Below are positions 11,645-64,000 of a stretch of DNA of 64,000 nt, one piece after another (the first letter of the stretch is position 1; the number at the start of each line of letters is the position of its first letter). A model generated the notes under the pieces. It was not told the DNA's origin and ran no database searches. It was given only the letters and a program-made list of their open reading frames with translations. The stretch comes from Anisakis pegreffii. Taxonomy: Eukaryota; Nematoda; Chromadorea; Rhabditida; Anisakidae. The translations under genes were made by a program, and so were the position numbers. The DNA lies in the NCBI GenBank assembly GCA_035041965.1, contig JAPYMA010003052.1:310001-374000 (forward strand), written 5' to 3'.

Positions 11645-11728
11645 TATACCTTCAGAAAGCTAAAGAAATCTCTTGGCACGATTTGTATTTTCAGTAAGTC
11701 GAGATTCCTCTCGATTCAACGGTAATGA

Positions 11729-11734
11729 AATAAA
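11729..11734 (+). promoter_or_regulatory. polyadenylation signal AATAAA
   Basis: A canonical AATAAA 85 nt after the stop codon of the candidate small gene. It is the first one downstream of the channel gene on this strand. Confidence 0.4.
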
Positions 11735-13298
11735 CTTCGGTTGGGACCAGGATTTTCAGCAAATTTTAGTTGGAACTGGGAATCTTTTCAAACATATTAC
11801 TCGATTTTACGAAGCAATCGAAAATTTTTGCTTCGGAATTTGAACTGATATCCTGAAGCCGTCATGTGGAAAACTGTGCGAAAAGATGCCCGATTCGTCT
11901 CAAAAATGCATCAAAGCAATCGAAAAACAAACCATCAAAAAACAATAACAACAATGATTTTTTTCGAAACGAATTAACAAAAAACATTCAATAATCATAA
12001 ACATAAAAAATTTCAACGTTGAATATTACACATTATACAACGGTCTCAATTGAACTATATCAACTACATTATATATGAAATATAATCATCTTTGTAACAA
12101 AATCAAATAATGAAGACATGATATCAACTACGCTCAGATTTCCACAGGAAACTTTGACGTCGCCAATCATTTCAACATCCTCAAAAATCATACATTCGAG
12201 ATAAAGGAACGAACGAAAACAGGAGATAACTGGTAAAAATCTTAATATGATCGAGAACATGATGACCGTATGTTAATAAGAACAAAATCATTAGAAGATT
12301 ATGAATATTTGTGAATACATGAATGTATACAATTCGAACAGATTATCATATGTTAGTGAGCATCTTCGAATGTTCTTCAATAACGAAACTAATAACATAA
12401 TGTTCATGAATAGAACAACTAATAACATAATTCTCACTTCGTCGATTCCAGCAACATAAAATTTCTTGATTCTAATGATGGACTGAAATTTCAACTATTT
12501 TGCTGCTCACTCAAATTCTGAAACAACACAAATCTACTCAAATGTTTTCAACTCATGCTTCATTCCATATTTTCTGTTACGGTCGAATGAAACAATCAAA
12601 AAAGTAAAAACTCTCAATACATGATATAAGAATAATACACAGACGCAAGTAAGTTAGCATAACAAATAAACAGTAGCTACAAGTATCGCGCATGAGTTTG
12701 TCAAACATGTGCTATGTGGCCACATCTGTGCGCATGATAAGACGATAGCACATGAATAGATAAAAACAACAGAATTAATCAATAGCACCGGTCACTGGGT
12801 GGGGGCATCATCAATATTAATTACTTCGTCAAAAAACATCAATTGAATAAGAGTAACAAATTTCAAAAAAACATGAATAGACACAATAAGTGCGCTATAC
12901 GATAAGGCAACGAACAATTTCTTCCACAAAAACACCACATAAACTTACAAACAACATTGAAATTTGTCACATTCCTTACAAATAGTATTCAGTACAACAA
13001 TACTTTTGACAGTATCATTGATCTTAATCATAAACGATGACAATAACAAAGTTGAGATAATATGAAACAAAAATTTTCGGAAAGTTGTCGAATATTGAGG
13101 TCTTATGGACGGACATCGCGCATACGAGTACATATATAGACAAACAGAGAAGATGATCAATGGTGAAAATTATGACATAAATGAAACATACTTTCAAAAA
13201 ATCCAAAATAAAATTAGCGTGGCTACTACAATACTACGGCTAAAACAGTATGATGTGAAGGCTGAAAACTGTATGGGTTGATGAGAAATTAAATCTCA
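11735..13298. other. region between convergent genes, with hairpin
   Basis: No supported gene. The right part probably includes the 3' UTR of the minus-strand KASH gene. It holds a 10-bp perfect inverted repeat (12706-12715 and 12745-12754) with GTGGCCAC in the loop. No minus-strand AATAAA was found close to the KASH stop codon. Confidence 0.5.
12706..12754. repeat. perfect inverted repeat CATGTGCTAT/ATAGCACATG
   Basis: 10-bp arms and a 29-nt loop that itself contains the palindrome GTGGCCAC. It lies about 550 nt past the KASH stop codon. Confidence 0.85.
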
Positions 13299-55592
<42,294 letters not shown>

Positions 55593-58500
55593 AATTCGTC
55601 GATGAGTTGAATAGCTGCTGCTTGTTGGATCGTCGTTCAATCAAACACTTAACTTTGATGATGAGTAGTGAAATAAGATCTCAACACTATTGCTCATTCC
55701 TCACAAAGAATATTGTCGCCATCTCTCTGAAGGATGCACAACGACTTCTGTCTGATGTTTCTGAATGCAAATGCCTGAAAGCGAAAAATTTGCCTTTCTT
55801 ATCGTCAAAAATCGTCAAAATTCGACGTAAAATGAGCGATTTAGATATTTACGGAACACAATGACTAATAATGGCGGCGCAAGCGTTCATGATTCGATAT
55901 AACTGGATCGATGATTCACCATTTCATAGACCTTTCTTATATACCTAATGTATTGTCCTATCGAATAAGATGGCTGAATCAATTACTAAACAAAATCCCA
56001 TTCAGATGCATTTTTCGTGGTGAGTGAAAAGTAAAACACTTCGGTTATAAAACTGTACAACTGGATGAAATTCTCTGAGAAACTGAACTAAAACTTCGAT
56101 TTCCAAAAATGTCCTTTCACACAACATATGGTTTATTTACTACTCTAGCAGCCATTCCAAAAAAAACTGCGTCACCTGATTTTGATTAATGCTTTTTTTA
56201 CGGCAAAAACATCTTATATTACATCAATCATTCAGATAACAACGTATTGAAGACGATACAACGAAACGTAAAACCGAACCAAACCCTTCAATCAAATACT
56301 ATCTACGTTTTTATACACTACAAGTTTCGATGATTCTAAACATTGATGATGAGAGCAAATCAAACAGAATCGAAAAGAACAGAAACTCATAAAAATGTCA
56401 GTCAAACAGAACAACGAATAACACATTAGCAATTTTTTACAGATATATCCAAAGAATTTTATAAGATATATCCAAAGATCTATCCATTTGGCATACTTTT
56501 GAAGGTATATCCAAAGAATAGTCAATCAGTCAGTTAATTAGAATACAGAACAAAACTATTACATCGTAAATCAGATACAGTACCACTGACAATAAGCAAA
56601 TGAGATCGAACAAGTGCACAAAATATGAGCATCATCTTACGAAGCTTTCATACAATAGTTACTGTCTGAGCAGTTTCTTTGTTCGACAGTTGAAAACTGT
56701 GTGCAAAATTATTTATCGTTCGTTATAGTGCTGTGTCATCGGACTCGTACAGGATAGTTGAAGGGATGTACTTGAACATTTTCCGAATAATATTGGAAAC
56801 CGGCTTGTGGATAATCGCGAGGTGCGAATTTGTCAAATCAAAATCACTGATCGAACTATTTCAACATAATCGATACAAATGAAAACAACGAAAACATTGG
56901 TTGGGACAATATTTTAGGCAACATGCGGAATAAATTAGAATAATACATAATGTGAGGTAAATTAGTAAACGATCACCGAGTAAAATGAATATTTAGCACA
57001 GAAATGAATGAATTCAACAAATATATCGCCCACCAAACAAAGCAACTTTCACAAAACGGCAATTCCTCGCAAAACCGATGAAAATGAGTGAAATGTATCG
57101 GAAAATTTGAACGTAACGCTGCGGCACATTTCATCTGATGATTTACGAATTTTTATGGATTTACCATTCATTATATTACACACAAATTGCTATGTCCTTG
57201 CTTCCTTCCTTCCGTCGTCGTTACCACTACAAATAATATGAGTAATTCTTCGTTTATTTTGTTCATCTGAATGTTTGTTGACAGATGGATGCACGGGTAG
57301 GTGGAGATGGATCGCGATGAGACATATTTACAGCAATTCAATTTAGATCATATTCACCCTCACTCATCACTCCGAATTTCAACGATAATGATAATGATAG
57401 CACATAGTGCATGATTTATGAGAGTTTTAATGACCACTTAATCCATCAGTCAAGCTGATGTGAGCACCAGAAATTGTCACTCATCGTCAGATGTAAATTT
57501 AAAATATCTCGTTTACTCGACAAAACAATTCAGTAATAGCATAAACATCAAACGCCAAACATTCACTTCCTTTAATAAACCAGTATCTTTTTTGAGGCAT
57601 TATAAGACTAATTTCGCAAAGTGATAATGTCCTCAATCTTGTCCAATAGATCGTAGCTCTCAACACCAATACAAACATGACGATTTTCTACAGTTTTGTT
57701 GTCAAATATCTAATGTTTGCGCAATTTTTTAGAGCTTGTGCAAGTTTTAGTTTGCGTAAATGCAATATAATATAATATGAGATCATTCAATCAGTGTGCA
57801 GATAAACTGAAAGTACAAAATAAAACAAAAATGAATGAATGAGATGTTCGAACGTCATCATCATGATTTCGTACTACCATAAATTTTACCCTCTTCACAC
57901 CTTTGCGTTTGCTAACAACTGAATGATGAACCGACCGTCAAAAGCATTCATCACATTCATACGACAGTACAGATTTGCTTACGCAGTTATATAGTCTAAA
58001 AATGTTCCCTTCGAATTGAAAATATTTTATGGTACCGAAGTATGGTGAAGTAGTTTTGGCAGTAATTGAAAATATCGATACTATATAAAGAAAAACATCT
58101 GCCGAGAACTTGAGAATTTCATTTTGGTTGCTTTCCTCTGCGAATCCCTAGAGATAGGCATATTCATAGATCAGTAGTCAGCCCTTAAAGATTCACAGAT
58201 TCGTGATCGATAGAACAGGTACAGCAGAGAACGAATGGTTCATCGACGACAATACGTTATTGTTGCTTAATCCAAGGGCGCCAACGATCACTGATCAAAT
58301 AAAACAAATGCGATTTTCAATGGATTACACAAGGATTAAGAGTAAATTTGAAGAACGATTGTGAAAAATGTGCTGCATGAGTTGTGCCATAACACTACGC
58401 GTATAAACTCAGATGAATCCATCAAGTAAGCAACTGATCCGTGATAATGAGTAAACGAGAAAGTAATTAACCTAACTAGATGAGGACCGATTTCTGGAAT

Positions 58501-60424
58501 TGGTCATCTTATAGTTAAATCAATCACCCAGAATAAATTAGTTTTTTATTCTCACTTATGCATTCAGATCATCAGATATAGTTTGTAGGTGCAGACATTT
58601 GAAAGTGCGAAAATAAATTTCCTACTCGTTGCCTAATAAATCGGCTAGAATTTGAAATCACCTAAATCCATCTAGACCGTAATAGGTCAGTGACGCTATT
58701 TCAAGCGATAGCATTGCACGCGAATATCACTATAATCGTAAAGTGATCAATGAACAATAAGAGAATTACATTAGGAATATTTTTAAATCGTTTATGGTGC
58801 GAATAAACGATTTCATCATCGCATTACAAAACTGATTATTACTCACTTCTACAAGCGCATCACTCAGCATATAGTATCATCAGAAAGGATTATTAATCAA
58901 ATACTATGAAAATGCTCGTGTTAAGGCAGACCTATACATGACGCCATAGTCTTGAGAAATCTCACGTATAAACACTCACCAAAATAGAACTCCCTACTAA
59001 GAAAGATTGTTTTAAAAAGTTTGTTTGCTTAAAAGTTTAAAAAAGTTTTTAAAAAAAGTTGTTTCAAAAGAAAGTTTGTTTTAAAAAACGTACCTAACAC
59101 ACTTCTAGCTAACAAACTGGATGAATTAAGAGGCGCGAAGAAAATACGAATACGATTAGCACTTTGCAGAAGGATATTACTGTTCATAAGGATGCAGTTG
59201 AAGAACGATCGATGGGTGAGCAATAATAATATCAGTGGATCGAAAGAACGATCTGCGATGGATAATCGCCAGTAATGTATGGAAGTGAGATTATTTTTTG
59301 GGATGTTCGTTTCATTGTTTGTTACTGATGAGATCGAAAGAGACGCAGCAGAATGCAGCAGTTCATATATGTGTATTGTTGACAGGTAAACAAAAAGGTA
59401 GATTGTGAACAAGGATAATTACTGTTGGATGAGTGCATCGATGGATATTTGGTGGGATATAGAAAAGATATATTGAAGTGACTATCTGCTCTTCGATAAT
59501 CGTAAAATAAAAGGTAAAGAACAGCAGATGTTAACGTTGAATGGAATTTTACCGTTCACTATTCACATATAAAGCCACATTGATCATACGTTTAATTCGA
59601 TACAAAAATCAATTCATTTCCTCGGTTACCGCTTCATTAAGTGAGGCAAATCTGTTTGAAATTTGAAATATGATAAGATAATTTCGTTTGTTCATTTCAT
59701 TCTCCATCTGGAATCTAGAATGTTTAGTGAATCGAGGCGAATATATAAAAGGAAATAATATATTGATGGAAAGCAACAATGGTTCATGGTGAACATCCTA
59801 ATTATATGATGGTATGTTGACCTGTACCTAAGAGAAATGATGCTACATCAAATTCAACCTTCATTTTTTGAATTGCAGTTCTCAGGTCATAAGGACTTCA
59901 AAAGATTTGCAAAAGTAATGGGAAGTCTTACCCTAAGTACTGAAGTTCTCATTATCAATTTCTAACATTCAATGGAACAATTTTAAGATTTCAGATTCGT
60001 AATAGATCTGAGTGCTTGAACGGAAGGATATTCATGAGAAATGAACATGCAGAAACCTATTGCAATCAACAGTGAGTTCTTACAAGTGTGATGTCTTCAC
60101 AATTACAAAGGTATCTAAAAAACGGATATCTGAACAAACGGATAGCTCGAATGATACCTGAAAAACGTTATGAGCAATAACTGAATATATGATGTATTTG
60201 TAGATGATAATCGAATGAAGTGATGTTCCCAGAGAGGATACTAGAAATATAAGTGGAATGTATTGATGAATACAATAGGGATGTTGTGTGTTCACACGAA
60301 TTTTGTATTCTTCAAATTGCAATAAGCATCCCAATAAGAGGCTTATGCTTACAATAGTTCAACACAAGATGTAGAAACATACCATTACAAAGATGTATTG
60401 TACAAACAGTTCAAATTCTAATGA

Positions 60425-60480
60425 TATGAATAGTAATAATAATAATATGAATGACAATAGCAATAAGAATAATAATAACA
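60425..60480. repeat. imperfect (AAT)n tract
   Basis: AATAATAAT runs broken by ATGAATGAC and AGCAATAAG. Low-complexity sequence. Confidence 0.8.
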
Positions 60481-60819
60481 ATGATGACAAAGCATAACAG
60501 ATAAAGATATACGATGATGTTTGACATGAAGATAATGATATGCTATGATAGGTTGTAGATGGATGTACAACAGAAGCACACATTCTCAGAATACTTGTCA
60601 ACTCATTTCCGTTGGTCAATGTCTAGGTGCTCATAAGCATTCACCTCGTTTCCGTTAGTTGTTGTTTACTGTGACAAGTAGTGATGCTACTTTACAAGAT
60701 AATATAATAGACCGACATAATACCCACTTATCTCGACAAACAGCTCTATAACAATGCTAATAACGTACTGATACAGTGGTCCCGACGTTCCGATGCTTCA
60801 TTACCCCTTCGATGATCTG

Positions 60820-60970
60820 GCAGGTCGTTATACCCCCCCCCACTACAATAATTCATCATTTCCATACATAAGATGAGAGCTAACTTCCTGATCACCTCCA
60901 TTACCCCCTTGACACCCTGAAATTACCCAAAAATAGGCAACTTTCCCCATATAGGAACCTTTGCATTAAC
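60820..60970. repeat. dispersed repeat copy B
   Basis: A diverged match to 14750-14935, including CTCCATTACCC, TTGACACCCTGAAATTACCC and a preceding ACTACAATAATTCATCAT block. A second, shorter C-rich unit precedes it at about 60800. Confidence 0.6.
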
Positions 60971-63928
60971 AGAAATTATAGTAGTGATGAAAAGGACGAG
61001 CGAGAATGAAATACTGATAATAATGATAAGATATGATCAGATTAATCATAACATAACATTAGATCGATGTAACACGCACCCATTTTTCACAAAAATATCA
61101 ATAACAAACTAACAATCCCGTTCAGTACTAATTTTATTAACAGTAACAGAATGATAACTTGATGACAACAGGAATCTTCTAAAATTAATCTTTCTAAAAA
61201 CAACGGTACTTTGTGTTACTGTAATACGGCTTGATTCATTGTATTTGACTAATACTTTGTTAAGCATTAAAATTACAATTTATAAAACACAGCAACACGA
61301 ATGAATCAATCAAATGAAAAATCTCTGAAATGAGAAATGCTTTAAAAGTATTGCAGGTGAAAACATCATATCGAATCGAACGTGAATGAACCGGTTCCTT
61401 AACGGTTCAACCTACTAGGCTGTGAGGGAAAAAAATCCTTCAGAAAACTTTTTCGTGCGCCTCGTTTCTATAAGATTTTACTCAAATTCTATCTTAGAAT
61501 CTAATTTTTTGTTCAACTTCATCAATTTGCTCACGTGCAAAATTCAATTCCTTCTACTAAATAAAATAAAAAAGTTTAATATCACCTAACAAAACAATGA
61601 ATTCTGCAGGTATTGCTCTACCAGACATACTCTTGCTGTTCTTAAAAACGGAACAGATAAGAATAAATAAACAAACTGACGTACATACTTAAAAATTAAA
61701 AAATTCGAGATCGCTGATGTAGAATTGCAAGGATTTCGTCAAACTTGAAACATTTTTTGCAGTAATTTCTGATGACTCGACTGTAATGTTTACCTTCTTT
61801 AAATAAAAGGTAGGTCTTAAGTGATCCGAATATTATTGTATATTGACTAAGTTGCAAAGAAAAACGATATTGATGAGATTAATTGAACCATGGTGCAATA
61901 TTTTACAATCATTGAATGATGAATTCAAAAACCAGATAAACAGAATCAGATTTAGATAGTTGATATTAAGAGGCAACCGATGCGTTCGCTGTTGGTTGAT
62001 CAATATGAACTGAATGATCGCATTCACTGTGTTCAATAAAGAATTTATTTTGACTTTATAATCCTCAGAACTCATAAAAAGTGTCCCATGAATGCAATAA
62101 GGCCGTACTAATCCATCATGTTTCGGTAAGTGCAAGTTGCGATGAATGAATGAGTTGAATGCTTTGTGAGCACAAAGGACAACAACGACGACAGTAACGA
62201 TGATAATAAAAATAATACTTATGGTAACAATAATAATAACAGCAACAATACAATTCTGTTGCATACTTTAGTATCAGCACAAACAAATTAAAATACTGCC
62301 AAGTCATCCAAGAACCTCTCACATAAGAACTCAAAGTAATGAGAATAGAAACTTACTATTTGTACAGGTGTAAATTGTAACGGAAATATCAAAAACGAGG
62401 CATAAGAGTGGAGGATTTAATTACTCATGCATGCGAATATTAATGCACGTCGATGAACACAATGCAGGTGTATTGACGAGATATTGTTCAAATAGGAACG
62501 GCAATAGTAATGACAATAGTTACAGTTATAATAATTCTTGCAATCTTCAGAGCTGCTGACAAATCAACGACAGCAGCAGCAATCATCGAATGTAGACGAT
62601 GATCAAACGAGCAGTTGAAGAGGAAACAGGTGAGAAATTAAGTGATCAGAACGATTTGGCAGGTGACCTTTATCAAACAAATGCATTTACAAATGGTTGG
62701 TGCCATTTTCTTGACGTATCTGTTGTACTAGTTACAGTTCATCTATTTTATTATGATAACATAATTAATATAATGAACAGGAGAGTAATAATGAATGCAG
62801 TTGATAAGTAAGTTTTATCGTTTAAATGTTGACTATGCGAGCAATTGACTCATTTTAGATCAATTATCTATTCAGTTTATTGTATTTATAACTGGGATAA
62901 AGTCATCGCAAAATCATCAAGTGTTCCACAAGCGTATGGTGGCATGAGATTATTGCCCTGATCCGCATCGACGGTGACCTAGATCCATAGTACAGAGCTT
63001 GTTCGAAGATAATTCCGTCCTCTCAATCACTCACACGAAAACAAGGATATGGATAAGTTTCTTCCTGGCAAGTCAACTGATCCTTTCGGAATAGAAGGAA
63101 ATACTTCCGTTTAATTAAGTCAGAATAAATGAGTAAAGATCGAAAATGAGACTCGAAACATCGGTTCGAAGAACTCATCATGATCGAAAAGCAACGAATA
63201 GGAAACGAAACTCGTAACAATGCAACATTTCAAACTTAACGAACAAAACGATACGCAAACTGAAACGTTATACTTTAAAAGATGTAAAACGATCGTTACC
63301 GTCATGTGGTTCATATGAAATGTAACAATTGTAAAAACAATCCATTACAATCCATTTGAAATAATGTTGTACGGACGACGGTATCAAAATTGTGCAAATT
63401 ATGAATTTTAAGTTATAAATCGCTTCGAAAATGAATGCCCAAAATAAACAAAAAAAATTGAAAAGCGTCGACTGAAATGTTTGTGTAATTATTGTGATAT
63501 GAATCTCTGATCGAGGTGTGCAGATGAATAACTAACGAACGACAAAATGGGACGACGATTCACTGTTTTGATCAAAATGATAATCACAATAGCGATGTAA
63601 TATGCATAGCTGCTATATTACAGTGTTACAGTTTCAGAATGCGCTCACATCAAGATGCGCACATTCTTAATGCAAAAACAATGTGTGCAATCATCAATGA
63701 TCGCTGTAATGATAAGGCAAAATCAAAAAGGAAGATTCATTCATTCATTCATTCTAAAAATGCAATAATCATAAGATGTGATCAATTGATACACCGTCAT
63801 AGCTGTGCGTATCGCATGAGAATGCACGACCAGCTTATAAGATCGCTCGTTCGATTACGTCAAAGCGAAACACATTTCAAGCGTTACAAACGCCGCTTAT
63901 TGCTTAATGGGGGAACAGCGATGATAGC

Positions 63929-64000
63929 TTATTGCTCTGATGGGGCATCACTTGATGAATCAGTATCCGGGATTTGCTCAGGATTCGACATTATGCAGGA
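63929..64000 (-). CDS. possible C-terminal end of a minus-strand gene (partial)
   Basis: From the window edge the frame reads SCIMSNPEQIPDTDSSSDAP, then SEQ and TAA at 63929-63931. It is acidic, Ser/Pro-rich and less AT-rich than its surroundings, like a disordered C-terminus. It could equally be an exon of the KASH gene with an unseen donor, or non-coding. No partner exon is visible. Confidence 0.3.
   Translation of the reverse strand, partial: SCIMSNPEQIPDTDSSSDAPSEQ

Larger units (their letters stand above)
55615..63928. other. AT-rich region upstream of the KASH exons
   Basis: No gene can be supported firmly. Weak candidates are short minus-strand segments at 55705-55760, 57180-57226 and 57295-57325, a multi-frame open patch at 56745-56840, and plus-strand segments near 62551-62629. 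It also contains repeats near 56443-56516, 60425-60480 and 60820-60970. Confidence 0.45.

Noticed and set aside
11571..11693. Weak likeness to the N-terminal region of a mitochondrial AAA protease (EISWHDL)
   Set aside because: No ATPase or protease exons follow, so the likeness is probably chance.
59029..59412. 127-codon minus-strand frame, and a basic plus-strand frame over the same bases
   Set aside because: Both strands are open and neither shows a recognised domain or fits neighbouring exon phases. The base composition explains much of it.
61833..62264. 143-codon minus-strand frame with an apparent transmembrane helix
   Set aside because: The hydrophobic run comes from ATT/GTT-type low-complexity DNA, and the rest shows no motif or splice context.

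Overview
The window looks like nematode genomic DNA. It is strongly AT-rich, its coding exons are short and better balanced in base composition, most introns end in a T-rich stretch plus CAG or TAG, and both confident proteins match animal families found in worms. The unusually long introns, up to about 12 kb, suggest a parasitic or otherwise expanded nematode genome. I cannot name the species.

Layout. (1) Plus strand, 1191-10964: a 13-exon gene for a small-conductance calcium-activated potassium channel (SK/KCNL family). All splice phases agree, the pore signature GYGD is intact, and the model gives 491 residues. (2) Plus strand, 11104-11644: a compact four-exon candidate gene of unknown function, 110 residues. 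It starts 139 nt after the channel's stop codon behind a CAG acceptor-like site and is followed by AATAAA. The spacing is operon-like. (3) 11735-13298: the gap between convergent genes, with a strong hairpin. (4) Minus strand, 13299 to at least 55592: a large gene for a KASH-domain outer-nuclear-envelope protein with spectrin-like repeats. The 22 exons listed are phase-consistent and give 1,244 residues from an ATG at 55592 to a C-terminus ending GPPPM. The size fits an UNC-83-type protein better than giant ANC-1, but that choice is open. (5) 55.6-64 kb: mostly AT-rich DNA with a few coding-like patches, possible extra 5' exons of the KASH gene, and a possible C-terminal exon of another minus-strand gene at the right edge.

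Functionally the two confident genes are independent: a calmodulin-gated potassium channel of excitable cells, and a LINC-complex protein linking the nucleus to the cytoskeleton.

The most unusual observations are the possible new small gene behind the channel, a phase-compatible alternative terminal exon that would make a KASH-less isoform (28930-29010), coding-like blocks inside introns (38.3 kb, 48.0 kb, 23.0 kb), a GC-AG intron in the channel gene, and several duplicated intronic segments. Exon borders were set by eye from splice signals, phase and, for the channel, alignment to the remembered SK family pattern. None was checked by a search.
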